A stretch of 64,000 bases of DNA from positions 2,986,632-3,050,631 of the forward strand of contig SCFE01000004.1 of assembly GCA_004352715.1 (NCBI GenBank), given 5' to 3'. The position numbers and the translations under genes are program-made. The first letter of the stretch is position 1; each line of letters opens with the position of its first letter. The notes under the pieces were generated by a model, which did not search any database, was not told the origin of the DNA, and was given only the letters and a program-made list of their open reading frames with translations. This document shows, in pieces, positions 1 through 12,422 of this stretch. This DNA is from Hofstenia miamia. Taxonomy: Eukaryota > Xenacoelomorpha > Acoela.

Positions 1-1455
1 GTTCGGTTTCGAGTATTTCTCATTACTCTTCCATTTGCTACTAGTTTGTCCGGTTTTATTCCATGTGGCCTTCTCGTATATACGTGAATTGTTTTCTAAC
101 ATTACTTGTATGTCTACCGCTTTTCTTATTAGCTTTTCCATTGAATCGTCGACATCACATTTAGCCTCGAATTGCTGTCTGATGTTTTCCGGCAGACCTT
201 TTGCTATATGCGAAAATAAATCGTACTTCGAGTAGTGACCACTTCTTGAACTCAGCATTACTAATCTTTGCACCTGAGACATGTAATTTCTTATATCGTC
301 AAATTTTCTCATTTTCGTTCCATTCAAAATGAAACGGTACTGGTTTTTGAAACTTTCGTTCCGATAGTATTCCAGAAAGTTTCCTGTCAAACATTCATAA
401 TCTATTTTCGTTTCCGTATCTAATATCAGGTAGTGCTGATAAGCCGCTCCGGTCAAATATAACGGCAATCGTGCTGCTGCTGCTTGTTTGTTCACTTTCC
501 TCTCTCTCATTGTTAATTCGAATAGCTGAAGCCATTCTTCAAATGTCGGAGAGAAGCTATCGATCTTTCCTGAGAATGTTCTTATCTGCGCTTTGCAGGG
601 TGTGGTTTCTTCGTTTTCGTTCTCCGTTAATATTGAGCTGTTAAATCTCGGTTTATCCGGAGTCTCGCATTTCTTCATCCTTCTTTTGACTTCGTTTGTA
701 ATTTCACTAATTATTTTTTCCTTCTCTTCCTCTTCAGTCATTGGTTCCTCATCAAACTGTTCTTGTTGTTTTCTCACTCTCCTTCTTGGTGCCTCTAACA
801 GTTTTTCTGGTTCTTCAACCATTTCCAGTTCGTGAACCATTATTGGTTTCTGCACCTCCTCCACGTTATCGTCCATTAATTTTTTCAACCTAATTTGATC
901 CTTTAACCGATCAATTTCCAGCAACTGCAATTCTTTTTCTTCTCTTAAATTTTGATTCTCTCTCTGGAGATCTTCGTAAAGCGCCTGCCATCTTTCATTT
1001 TGTTCTGACATCCGTACATTTGCTTCGGCTAACCTCTGCGTTAACGTGTCCACTTGCACCTGAAAAAGGTTTCTCTGTTCTTCTAGGCGTTTACTAGTAT
1101 CTAATTTAATTTCCAGGATCATTTGTCTCCTTTCGGTGTCGACTTCTTCGAATTTCCGGTTCAGACTTTCGATCTCTGTTTTCAGTGCTGCCTCTGTCTC
1201 CGTGTTTTTTCGCAGCAATGCAAGTAATTCAAGGGAATCTACTTGAGTTTCCGGCACGGTTTGCATTTCCGATTCTGCCGTGGGGGTAAAAGGAATCGCG
1301 CTTGTTTCTTGATCACAACGACTCACTGTGGGGGTTTCGGGTGTTGCCTCTCTAGGTGTATTCTTCCCTTTCGAGGTTTTCTTTTGATTGCTACTTCTCG
1401 TATGCATTTCTCTGGTAAGATGTTGCAACAATCCAACTACTGCGAAGGAGTTCAT
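1..1455 (-). CDS. gag: LTR-retrotransposon Gag polyprotein, incomplete at window edge
   Basis: The minus strand is open for 485 codons from an ATG at 1455 to the window edge, with no stop. Gag would coat the element RNA and assemble into particles. Residues about 60-200 are rich in Glu, Lys, Leu and Gln and look like a long coiled coil. An acidic stretch follows (about 200-270), then a conserved-looking retrotransposon Gag core with FEEWLQLFEL, RLPLYLTGAAYQHY and FLEYYRNE. Any CCHC knuckle and pol would lie beyond the edge. The start is the first ATG, 211 bp downstream of an LTR (1666-2889) in the same orientation. The 1456-1665 leader has no obvious tRNA primer site. The open frame suggests a young copy. 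The Gypsy-type assignment is by resemblance and layout. Confidence 0.8.
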   Translation of the reverse strand, partial: MNSFAVVGLLQHLTREMHTRSSNQKKTSKGKNTPREATPETPTVSRCDQETSAIPFTPTAESEMQTVPETQVDSLELLALLRKNTETEAALKTEIESLNRKFEEVDTERRQMILEIKLDTSKRLEEQRNLFQVQVDTLTQRLAEANVRMSEQNERWQALYEDLQRENQNLREEKELQLLEIDRLKDQIRLKKLMDDNVEEVQKPIMVHELEMVEEPEKLLEAPRRRVRKQQEQFDEEPMTEEEEKEKIISEITNEVKRRMKKCETPDKPRFNSSILTENENEETTPCKAQIRTFSGKIDSFSPTFEEWLQLFELTMRERKVNKQAAAARLPLYLTGAAYQHYLILDTETKIDYECLTGNFLEYYRNESFKNQYRFILNGTKMRKFDDIRNYMSQVQRLVMLSSRSGHYSKYDLFSHIAKGLPENIRQQFEAKCDVDDSMEKLIRKAVDIQVMLENNSRIYEKATWNKTGQTSSKWKSNEKYSKPN

Positions 1456-1665
1456 TTCTGAGTATCGTTCCGAATTTTACTTTTCTTAGTAAAAAAAAAT
1501 TTTCGTAACTAGCAATTTGCAAAGTGTTAACTAATGAAACGTTTATCGAATCATAACTAAATCATGAGTTAAACTGAGAGATCCAAAATTACACATTGAA
1601 ATTTCAGAGTAATAAGAGAATTTTTTCTAAGAGTGACTAGATTCTGCGTCCTCATTATTGGTTTC

Positions 1666-2889
1666 TGTAATATCGCTACCCAGGTGAAACTAACAATTAA
1701 TAACTCGATAATATACTTAGATAATTAACAAGAGATCAGCATCAGCCCTCACGGGGTAAGTATTATCTAAAGTTCCTCTTCTTTCCTTTAATTGTGTATA
1801 ATACACTGCCTTAGCAGACGTTTTAGTAACAATTATAACACAGTATTGTTTAGATACTCCATCGATAGAAGAGGATTGAAATCTCTGGGCGCACTTGCCC
1901 GACGCCAAGTCATTGAGATCATAACAGGCTCGACAGAAACTATCCACCACTCCATCCTTGTACGTAGTTAAAGATCCCATCCATTGTGATTCCATCTCAG
2001 CTCAGTCTCACGAAATCATATTTGTTATGTGTGCCTTATTTAGTGAAATAAACTACGAACACAACTCGACTTAGTGCTCAAGCTCAATTCGTGTATTGTC
2101 AGTAGTTTGAATATACAGACACTAGCTGCTATTACGTAAAAACTCTAACTATCAAATATAGAGCAGCTTCCTACATATAATAATTTAGTACGATACAACA
2201 CATAAACTATAAACTACTGACAAGCTAAAATTAAGACACAACGCTAGCTACTAAAAACTATATACAAACGCTAGCTACAAACTACTATTAAAATAACAAT
2301 AATATCGGTCACATTATCGGTCACATTATTTGTCAGAATTTGGATCTAAAATTCGGTATAATAATAATTACCTACGATGGCAAAACGCCTTGATTGCATT
2401 TATTACTACATGCCAAGGAATGAATCGAGTGCAAGCTAAACGGATGGAAAAACCCTTACACCTATCCATAACTTAGCTGCAATACAACAATCGAGCGCGA
2501 TACCCATTAATCATTCCTTCGCTAATAGCACTACGATTGTTGCACACAGAAACCGTTTAGCTTTGCATTATTAAATAATCAAACCGTAATAACAAAGAGA
2601 AAATATAACATTTATACAAAATTCATTAAAACATATTTACCTATTATTGATGTCAAACAAGTACCAGTCGCCTTAATTTCAATTTGGGTTTTCCCACGCT
2701 AAATATTTCTGCGTACCGCGTGGCTTTGCAGAACTGTGTGCAGGCGATTCGTCTACACTTAATTTTGCCAAACCTTTTCGGCGACTAATACTTGCCGTAA
2801 TTACACTGTCAAAATTACTAAACGCATTTTCCAAGAATTAATAGAAATCATTGATAGAGTTTTAGTTAATCTTCTTGGATGATGCTACA
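1666..2889 (-). repeat. Long terminal repeat, 5' LTR of the gag element
   Basis: This 1224-bp segment is closely matched by 5777-7044. The homology starts sharply at TGTAATATCG and stops sharply at GATGCTACA, giving the TG...CA ends of an LTR. On the minus strand it lies directly upstream of gag. It lacks about 40 bp present in the other copy near 6730-6766 and differs at scattered bases. A 92-codon reading frame (1717-1995, minus) sits in its 3' part but carries a stop in the other copy, so it is probably not conserved coding. Confidence 0.85.
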
Positions 2890-2921
2890 GTATATATACA
2901 TATATATATGTATATATATTG
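2890..2921. repeat. Imperfect (TA)n microsatellite
   Basis: Alternating TA/CA repeats begin exactly at the outer end of the LTR. Confidence 0.85.
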
Positions 2922-4050
2922 CATTTTGCTTGGTGCATTACGTACATGGGCTTACAATTTTTGACCCATATTGATTCAGTCAAATCTTTCAAAGTTATGA
3001 TGTTCCAATTGTAATAACCATTTTTTAGCAGAACACTTGAATGGAAATTTATTGCTCTGAATCTTTCAGCATTTTTTATTCATATCATAAGCATGAGAAT
3101 GTAACAGAATCCAGCATTTGATTCTGGAAAAGTTGGAAGGATTATGCGTTGCCAAAACACTTAAATTAGGGAAAAACCGAAATTGCAACTGCACAGGTCA
3201 AGTAAAATTTAACACTGAGTTAGTATTTGCTAGCTATTATTTTACTGAAAACAATTTCTCAATAACTGATTGAGTGATTTTTAGATATTCTAGAATATTC
3301 TTAGTGAAACTAAATTAGTAATTCCTTTTGTTTGCAGATCCACACTTATTTGTTGTACGATATTCAGCAAATTTACTGCCGTTCATATTAAACTTAAAAA
3401 TTTGCTTTTTCTTTGGTGTTAATTACCAAATATTTTTGAAAATGTAATTTACCTAAGTAGCAGAATCAGATAGCATCAGTGAAACAACAATTATAAGAAA
3501 ACCTTAAAATACATAAAAGAACTTCACCTTTCAAAATTATCCAAAATTAATTACATCATATCACTAAAATAACCTAGTGTAATCTAATGATGCCAGTACA
3601 AAGTATGAATATCAATATTTTTTCAATATTCAGAATATCAACACCCATTCGCGGCTCCCATTCACAGCCCCGCATTTAGTGGGTTAGGCTCTTAAACCTA
3701 TCATATGTGTTGTACGCATAAGAAATGACTTTACAGTACAGTAATACACTATAAGTCATTATGCTATGCGGTGTTACTGTCCCCTGTACTTAACATTTTT
3801 TTATTAAAATATTGTTGCAGTACAAAATTATCATTACTATATTAGTGAAATGCATAACTGAATCCAATATTCCAACATTGTTACTATATTATTACTATAT
3901 TAATGAGTAAGATTGTCTTTAGAAAGTGTTTGGGAGCATTTAGGGAAGTGATCCAAATTCAATACGTTAACAACACCGTTAACAAATGGTGTTTTACGTT
4001 AACATGAATGTAAACCAAATCGTTAACTTACACTAAAAATAAATTCGCTA
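2922..4050. other. Intergenic, AT-rich
   Basis: No reading frame or repeat family is recognised here. Several GTTAAC words cluster at 3965-4028 just before the gap. Confidence 0.6.
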
Positions 4051-5050
4051 NNNNNNNNNNNNNNNNNNNNNNNNNNNNNNNNNNNNNNNNNNNNNNNNNN
4101 NNNNNNNNNNNNNNNNNNNNNNNNNNNNNNNNNNNNNNNNNNNNNNNNNNNNNNNNNNNNNNNNNNNNNNNNNNNNNNNNNNNNNNNNNNNNNNNNNNNN
4201 NNNNNNNNNNNNNNNNNNNNNNNNNNNNNNNNNNNNNNNNNNNNNNNNNNNNNNNNNNNNNNNNNNNNNNNNNNNNNNNNNNNNNNNNNNNNNNNNNNNN
4301 NNNNNNNNNNNNNNNNNNNNNNNNNNNNNNNNNNNNNNNNNNNNNNNNNNNNNNNNNNNNNNNNNNNNNNNNNNNNNNNNNNNNNNNNNNNNNNNNNNNN
4401 NNNNNNNNNNNNNNNNNNNNNNNNNNNNNNNNNNNNNNNNNNNNNNNNNNNNNNNNNNNNNNNNNNNNNNNNNNNNNNNNNNNNNNNNNNNNNNNNNNNN
4501 NNNNNNNNNNNNNNNNNNNNNNNNNNNNNNNNNNNNNNNNNNNNNNNNNNNNNNNNNNNNNNNNNNNNNNNNNNNNNNNNNNNNNNNNNNNNNNNNNNNN
4601 NNNNNNNNNNNNNNNNNNNNNNNNNNNNNNNNNNNNNNNNNNNNNNNNNNNNNNNNNNNNNNNNNNNNNNNNNNNNNNNNNNNNNNNNNNNNNNNNNNNN
4701 NNNNNNNNNNNNNNNNNNNNNNNNNNNNNNNNNNNNNNNNNNNNNNNNNNNNNNNNNNNNNNNNNNNNNNNNNNNNNNNNNNNNNNNNNNNNNNNNNNNN
4801 NNNNNNNNNNNNNNNNNNNNNNNNNNNNNNNNNNNNNNNNNNNNNNNNNNNNNNNNNNNNNNNNNNNNNNNNNNNNNNNNNNNNNNNNNNNNNNNNNNNN
4901 NNNNNNNNNNNNNNNNNNNNNNNNNNNNNNNNNNNNNNNNNNNNNNNNNNNNNNNNNNNNNNNNNNNNNNNNNNNNNNNNNNNNNNNNNNNNNNNNNNNN
5001 NNNNNNNNNNNNNNNNNNNNNNNNNNNNNNNNNNNNNNNNNNNNNNNNNN
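4051..5050. other. Assembly gap, exactly 1000 N
   Basis: The round length suggests a default placeholder. Frames crossing it are meaningless. Confidence 0.99.
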
Positions 5051-5269
5051 TACTCTCATGCATTAAGGAAGAAAGCATTAAATTTAATATAAAACAAACT
5101 ACAGTTGATCAAAGGCACCATCAAGTGTATAGGATTCATCATCAGTACAGTCAGGAAAGAGCAAAATTGAGGAAAACTTGGCAGTTGTCATTCACACACT
5201 ATCTATGTCAAGATACATTGAACTGGAATAGTATCAATTATAAAATCAACACCTGAATAAAGGAATCTG

Positions 5270-5760
5270 TTCAGAATACAGAATAAACTTTATTGTGAAA
5301 AAGGTTGCATTATGATACAGAACCAGATATACATTCTGAAGTCATACCATAATCAGATTCTGCTAAGATTACATCAAACACATTGGGGTATGTCTAAGAC
5401 ATTGAACAATTCATCTTAAGATGTAACTATTGCAAGATGTAGAAGAAAATATTATACGGGAGTCCTTAATGCAGCATAAATGACATTTGCTACCATTTAC
5501 AAAAATTGTGCTAGATATCACTGAAATTGGAATATGATATTCTTAGTGTGTGTGTACTACTCAAAGTACCTACAATGCAATCAAATTACAGAAAGGATTG
5601 CTTTAGTTGTAAAAGATAAGTTAAAAGATATCATATCAATACGTGGGATTCCCAGTGAAATTGTTGCTGACAACAACCCCATTGGATAGCTAGAATTTAG
5701 AGTATTTGCAATGAACTTGCAATTTCAATTACAAGCAGTTTTCCAAGCTACCTGAAAGAT
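5270..5760 (+). pseudogene. Decayed Gypsy-type integrase fragment
   Basis: Plus-strand translation shows integrase-like pieces broken by stops and frameshifts. One reads GCIMIQNQIYILKSYHNQIL then LRLHQTHWGM, like the H2C2 zinc-binding region (the LH..H.G pattern). Further on, KDIISIRGIPSEIVADNNP resembles the catalytic core around the second Asp (normally GIPSEIVSDNGP). In intact elements this domain joins processed cDNA to the host genome. It ends about 15 bp before the LTR copy at 5777, where an integrase normally lies relative to a 3' LTR, but its strand is opposite to gag at 1-1455. It may therefore be a separate insertion or the remains of a plus-strand element. The left part may be hidden in the gap. 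Confidence 0.65.
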
Positions 5761-5776
5761 GAGAGAGTCATGGTAA

Positions 5777-7044
5777 TGTAATATCGCTACCCAGGTGAAA
5801 CTAACACTTCATAACTCGATAATATACTTAGATAATTAACAAGAGATCAGCGTCAGCCCTCACGGGGTAAGTATTATCTAAACTTCCTCTTCTTTTCTTT
5901 AATTGTGTATACTACACTGCCTTGACAGATGTTCTAGTAACAATTATAAAGTAGTACTATTTAGATACTCCATTGATAGAAGAGGATTGTAATCTCTGGG
6001 CGCACTTGCCCGACGCCAAGTCATTGAGATCATAACAGGCTCGACAGAAACTATCCACAACTCCATCCTTGTACGTAGTTAAAGATCCAATCCATTGTGA
6101 TTCCACCTCAGCTCAGTCTCATGAAATCATATTTGTTATGTGTGCCTTATTTAGTGAAATAAACTACGAACACAATTCGACTTAGTGCTCAAGCTCAATT
6201 CGTATATTGTCAGTAGTTAGCAGATACAGACACTAGCTGCTATTACATAAAAACTTTAACTATCAAATAGAGCAGCTTCCTACATATAATAATTTCGTAC
6301 GATACAAACAAATAAACTATAAACTACTGACAAGCTAAAATTAAGACACAACGCTAGCTACTAAAAATTATATACAAACGCTAGCTACAAACTACTATTA
6401 AAATAACAATACTATCGGTCACATTATCGGTCACATTATTTGTCAGAATTTGGATCTAAAATTCGGTTAAGATAAATAATAACATTTACCTACGATGGCA
6501 AAACGCCTTGATTGCATTTATTACTATATGCCAAGGAATGAATCGAGTGCAAGCCAAACGGGTAAAAACCCTTACACCTATCCATAACTTAGCTGCAATA
6601 CAACAATCGAGCGCGATACCCATTAATTATTCCTTCGCTAATAGCACTACGATTGTTGCACACAGAAACCGTTTAGCTTTGCATTATTTAATAAATCAAA
6701 CCGCGATAAATAAAGAGAAAATATAACGAGGTTAATGTTCATCAAATTCACAGCTCGTAGTTCTTATTTATACAAAATTTATTAAAACATATTTACCGAT
6801 TATTGATGTCAAACAAGTACCAGTCGCCTAATTTCAATTTGGGTTTTCCCACGCTAAAGATTTCTGCGTACCTCGTGGCTATGCAGAACTGTGTGCAGGC
6901 GATTCGTCCACACTTAATTTTGTCAAACCTTTTCGGCGACTAATACTTGCCGCAATTACACTGTCAAAATTACTAAACGCATTTTCCAAGAATTAACAGA
7001 AATCATTGATAGAGTTTTGGTTGATATTCTTGGATGATGCTACA
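5777..7044. repeat. Second LTR copy (solo or remnant)
   Basis: This 1268-bp copy of the 1666-2889 LTR lies in the same orientation, with the same TG...CA ends. About 40 bp near 6727-6766 are absent from the other copy. The flanks (GGTAA before, ATAAG after) show no clear target-site duplication. It may be a solo LTR, or a partner of the first LTR around the gap-containing internal region. Confidence 0.85.
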
Positions 7045-7092
7045 ATAAGCTGATCTCTTCAATGCCTATTTCTCCTCGAATTTTTTCTGATC

Positions 7093-7323
7093 CTATCTCT
7101 CTCCGACCAGGGCCCCTGTCACCTCCCCACTGATTCGCCTATTTGCCATCGTCGTCAACGCCCATGATATTTCCTTAATGGTTAAGTCCTGGAGAGTTGT
7201 CTGGTCATTGCTATCCTGTGGCGTCCCATCCTTTGTAATCCACGAAACTTCCTCAACTCTTTCCTCTCTTAAAATATGTCGGGTGCTGCTCAGCCGGCTA
7301 GCGCACAGCTCTAAGCTGTACAC
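7093..7323 (-). pseudogene. Possible retroelement pol fragment
   Basis: A 76-codon minus-strand frame begins next to the LTR. Its end, TIKEISWALTTMANRRISGE, resembles the segment just before the palm of non-LTR reverse transcriptases, where a K..G..P/DG pattern is usual. No catalytic motif is present and the assignment is weak. The region is less AT-rich than its surroundings. Confidence 0.3.
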
Positions 7324-7372
7324 ACCAGTTTATTCTTTGACGGAATGTAGTTCTAAATCTTCTTTTTGAAAT

Positions 7373-10300
7373 GTAATTTGGAAATCAGCTTAATGATACC
7401 AATCTGCTCTTTTGGCATTTTGAATTCTAAAATAGATGAAATGGCAGCAGGGAAATTTAAAACAAAATAATCAAACGCTCGCTGACCGTATTGTTTATTT
7501 ATTTGGAGACAATTAAAAAGATTGAGCTTGCCAACTCTTTACCAGGGCATTTAAATAAACAAATATTACAAAATTGAGGTTTATTAAGGTTAAATTCCAA
7601 AAATTGAGTAACCTCTTGAAAATTGAGTTATTTATTGAGAAAATTGTGAATCAAGAAGATCCGCCGCTTGCCCTCAACCAAATTATGCATGTTTTGAGAT
7701 TATTCACTAATTCCCATTTATGATATGTCTCGAGATTACATGTAAAAGATCTGATATAATTCATTCAGAAGTTTTAATTCAATATATATATATATAAGCT
7801 AAGTAGCAATGTCCTACAATGTTTCCAAAATAATTATTTAGATATTAGAATGTCGATTAGGGAACTCTTTTTTGCTATTTCCTTAAGGATTCTAATATTA
7901 TTGTAAAATCTGGACAACGATTAGAAGGGAGAATATTAGGTAAGGCTCGACCAATTTTACCATTAATAACCTCCTTTCACGACGTGTACGATTCCAAAGA
8001 GTTAAGTGTGTGGGCCAATTAATATCAATTAACAATGTCGGTTACGATTGTAGATACAACCACTTGTAATACCACCACTGATTGAACTCCATTTGAGCCC
8101 ACACCTAGATGTTATCAGGGTCGAAACCCGAGCAATGCAACAATAGGAAGAACGGGCTCTGCTAACGATCACCAGTTACCATTGAAATGGTTGTGACTCA
8201 CAATCAAGCCTCAGTGCAAGGGAGCACCTCAGTGCATGGTAATTGGAACTCCGGTTAAATTTAGTGCATTGATTGTTTTTGTTATGATGGAAATTTGCAT
8301 TAAACGAATATTCGCAACCTGGATGCATCAGCTTATTATAGATCCTATAGATAAATACCCCTACATATAAATGTAAATATATGAGGCCTGTTTACATGTA
8401 AACAATCAAAGCAGCTATAGTAACGGAAATCCATTAAAAATTCACATAAGTACTTACAATCAAATCATTCAATTAGATCAATTTGCTTCAAAAATAACAC
8501 TCTTTAAAATTCATTTAGACTATGAATTGGAGAACAAAAATTAAATTAGTAAATGAAGCACCGAAGAGATTGGTATCGCAGCAACTGGTCTAGCCGTTTT
8601 AACGTTGGCCAGACAACTTTTTGACTGTAATGATCTCATAAATAATATTTTTCAATTTTACATGTATTCTGCATTACCTCCCGCATTGTTATACGTTTTT
8701 AACATTTAAAAATGTTAATTTTCTTGCAGTTCAGGCTATCTGTATTTTTATGCTCTAGGATGCACCAGATGGCACAATTTACCTATCAAATTTTAAAATT
8801 TTCGTGAAGGTAGTATGCGCCAAATCCGCAGCATGACTTGACCCACTAGATGCGCATAATATATGTAAAATATTTCGCAATCAAATTTTGGCAAGTACAC
8901 AGATGATCATATGGTGACAATCAGCAATAATGACAAGAGGAGATAACTACATAATATCATCAAACATGCTAAGGAAAGTTATATAAAATAAATTTTCGAA
9001 AAACGGAAGAATTAATTATAAATAACAGAGAAACAATTCCAGATCAAATCAATCGAAAATCAAAAATAATGTTTGTAAGACTTTTAAATAATAAACTAGA
9101 TCTAAGTAATAAAATAGTGCAAATACAACAATCTGCAAAAAAAACTTACTTTTCTAAAAAATGATGGAAAAATGCAAAAAGAATGTCAAACTGTATATAA
9201 CACTAGTCAAAAACACATTGAAATCCTTTAAAAATCTCTAAAGTTTCCTAAGCATGTCCTTGCAAGAAATTGGAAAGATTTTAAACAATTCCTTAAAGAA
9301 AATCTAAAGTTTTCAAATATTCCTAAAGCAACTTCAAAGATTTTACAATTTCATTTAAGAAACATTAAATGTTAAAATTCACAAAACACTACATTATAAA
9401 ATATACTTAACAAAATCATACAAAATTTGTAAGAAAACCAAAATGCGAATTGATGATTACTTATTTGGCAATGTAAGCAATATTTTGGGAGTCATTTGGT
9501 TACTCGAATGTGCAATCATCAAGCTAAGCATTTTGAATGATCTGACTCTATTTGACTCCATTTAATATAATACAAGTGCTATTTAACAAATCCAGCAAGC
9601 TTTACATATGTAGGTTTACAATAACAAGAGACCTATAACAGTAGTTAAAATAAATAACTAAATATATTTTAGTCGTTTGCCGCGCTCATTTCTGCTCCTA
9701 AAAGATTCTGGCCACAGGCATAAAAGAGAGTGAAGGTTGGAATCTCACAAATAGAAACTAACTGTAGCAAACAAGGTTTAGTTTCTAATCCAATATCCAT
9801 AATAAAATGTTTCGTATTTTCTCACCTCCTATATATAAATCTATAGAGATATGGACAAAACCTACAAGTCAATAAGGGCATAATTTGTTCGAGGTATGAT
9901 TTGATACATGTTGGGAAAGCTGATGATGCATTGTCAAATCCCTAATTTAAGGAGGGGACGGAGTGTTCTTGGAGGTTGCTTGTCCGCCCTCATTATTATT
10001 TTGTATAAAGAAGACTTCTGCAATAGAAATTTTGATACCTTAATATCACTGTTAGTAGTACAGGTTAAAAATTTTTAATATATTATTACTTTCAATAACT
10101 GTCATAGTATGCCTCTGTTCACTTATTATTCAGATTTACATTTTAAGGTATTTTTAAAGCCAATATATATATATATATTTGCATAAATCATTCCGAACTG
10201 TGTAAAACATTTATGTTTGAAATTAATGCTTGTTTAACTTAAAATCAAATGGAACAATTTATGCAAGCATAAATATATAAAAAGAATTGAAGTTTGTTTA

Positions 10301-10539
10301 GAAACATTCACATCTTTGAGAAAAACTACAAATAAATAAAAAATTTTCAACTTTTACAACCTGCAGAAATAAGTTCCTAGACAGTCCGTAAGAACGTTAA
10401 CTTTGTAACTACTTAAACTAACAAACATTGCAAACATGTAAGATATAAGGGCGCTCGTAGGCACCTCGTATGTATATAATTGATCTTATTATTATACCGT
10501 AAAAAATTGGATCTAAAACGGGTTAACCTAAAGGCAGCT
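7373..10539. other. Intergenic, AT-rich, no supported gene
   Basis: There are short (TA)n tracts at about 7783-7796 and 10166-10181. A GGGTCGAAACCC word near 8117 resembles a tRNA B box, but no tRNA or clear SINE could be folded around it. No coding exon was recognised. Confidence 0.55.
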
Positions 10540-11834
10540 TTCCATCTACTTGATGACATGCTCTTATTTCGGTAAATGAATCGATAGAAAAGCTAAACGG
10601 ATTAAAACTTCTATCCGTATACCTAACTAAAGCTTTTGACATAATTAGTCATCCCCTACTCATCGATAACTAAAGTTGCTAGAGGTGAACAAGTATACGA
10701 TAAATTGGTTAATTTCTTTCCTATCTGGACGTCGACAACGTGTTAAACTCCCCAGCGGTTCTATGTCACTCTGGAATTATGTCTACGCCGGCGTTCCACA
10801 GGGAACTAAACTGGGACCGTGGCTGTTTGTGGTTTTTGTAGATTCGCTTCTCCGCCATTATCCCAACAGGATCAAGTATGTTGATGACACGACAGCATGA
10901 GAAAATTGCTCTCGAAACACACCGTCGTGCGCCATCGAACATAATGAGACATAACCATAAAAAGACCAAAGAAATCACCCTCTTTCCAGTATCATCGATT
11001 GACCAACCACCTGAATTAATACTAGATGGAGTACACATAAACCGAGTCCCATCAGCAAAACTTCTTAGAATAACCATCCAACGCAATCTAAAATGGAATG
11101 AGCACATAAATGAGACGGTGACTAAATGTAATAAGAGGCTGCATTTCATCCATTTGTTAAAGCGCAGTGAATGATTTATGCCAAATATTCTTTGCGTTGA
11201 TACTTAATGAAACTTAACCATAAAAAGACCAAAGAAATCACCCTATTTCCAGTATCATCGATTGACCAACCACCTGAATTAATACTAGATGGAGTACACA
11301 TAAACCGAGTCCCATCAGCAAAACTTCTTAGAATAACCATCCAACGCAATCTAAAATGGAATGAGCACATAAATGAGACGGTGACTAAATGTAATAAGAG
11401 GCTGCATTTCATCCATTTGTTAAAGCGCAGTGAATGATTTATGCCAAATATTCTTTGCGTTGATACGATTCACACTTGAATATTGTGCTCCTGTATGGCA
11501 CCATGCTTTCACAATGGCTCAACGTGACAAACTGGAAAGTATACAAAGACGTGCTTTTCGCATTATCCTTCCAGGAGAATCATATGAATATGCATGTGAG
11601 AAACTCAATTGCGATACCCTGTTCAATAGGCGCGAACTTATCTGCCAGCGCCTATGGAAAGATATCGTTATGAACGCAAATCACCCACTGAGTTATTTGG
11701 TTCCACCCACTCCTTCACTAGAATACGACTTACGTGAACCAAGAAGCTTCGAAGTTCTCTCGAGAACAGCGCGAAAGCAGAAATCATTCGCATACGCCGA
11801 AATCCAACGTTCCTTCATAATGAATTATAACTAA
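10540..11834 (+). pseudogene. LINE reverse transcriptase (CR1/L2-like), decayed
   Basis: Plus-strand frames encode a non-LTR reverse transcriptase in pieces. LTKAFDIISHPLLI is the first palm motif (usually D.TKAFD). SFLSGRRQRV and AGVPQGTKLGPWLF follow, then the catalytic YVDD box (KYVDDTTA, about 10876-10900). Downstream come KKTKEITLF, the thumb-like NLKWNEHINETVTKCNKRLHF, and the C-terminal LEYCAPVWHHA and RDKLESIQRRA. Stops after the YVDD region and an internal duplication (10952-11466) make it non-functional. After the last stop the tail contains AATAAA-like sequence and ends in a CT-rich repeat near 11934, as CR1/L2-type tails do. No intact 5' end is visible. Confidence 0.8.
10952..11466 (+). 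repeat. 252-bp tandem duplication inside the LINE
   Basis: 10952-11203 and 11215-11466 are near-identical (one difference seen: CCCTC versus CCCTA), separated by an 11-bp linker, with an offset of 263. The unit covers the KKTKEI to LLKRSE coding region, so the same peptide is encoded twice. Confidence 0.9.
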
Positions 11835-11960
11835 ATGTTTTCATGTATTTATATTGTATTGTATCTGTTTTTATCCCTTTACACTATTATTCAACCCAAG
11901 GGTTGCGAGTTGTAATAAATTTTCTCCCTCTCTCTCTCTAACATAAACTTAAAATGGTGT

Positions 11961-12422
11961 ACAGTCTTGGTAAAATTTTAGTTTAAATTTTAAGTAAGGT
12001 CGAAATCCCATCAACCTCCCTGAATGGGTGTTGACCCCCTTAAATGATAATGCTGGTTACGGGACTGGTTTTCAACAAAAATGATATTGAGTTGTAAATG
12101 CATTAAGATGCTATTTAAATCCACATGCATCATGCTTCAATATTTGCAATAATTGAGATTTAAACTTAATCCTTATGCATTAAAAATTATAGAATTCTTT
12201 AAAGTGTTTCATAAATGGTTGCCTATTGGATGTCAAATGAAGTAAATTTACCTTTCAAATTATGCAATTACTTCAAACACTTGTTAAAACGGAGCTAATT
12301 ACCTAAATTATTGAATGGATTTTGAGTAAAAGTACGGACACGGAGACATGTTGATAAAATACTAGTTATTGCAAATGCTAAAAGATATGGGACGAATATT
12401 TCCTTGTACAGTTAGAACGAAG
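11961..12422. other. Intergenic, no gene seen
   Basis: AT-rich sequence between the LINE tail and the foldback element. Nothing else is recognised. Confidence 0.5.

Noticed and set aside
1243-1461. Plus-strand 72-codon frame, and those at 35-235 and 593-835
   Set aside because: Antisense of the open gag frame.
4023-5078. Long frames of 340-350 codons
   Set aside because: They are almost entirely Ns; only a few codons at each end are real.
8110-8135. tRNA B-box-like GGGTCGAAACCC
   Set aside because: No matching A box, acceptor stem or cloverleaf could be drawn around it.
10766-11412. Two minus ORFs starting MKCSLLLHLVTVSF
   Set aside because: Antisense of the duplicated LINE unit, which is why they share their sequence.
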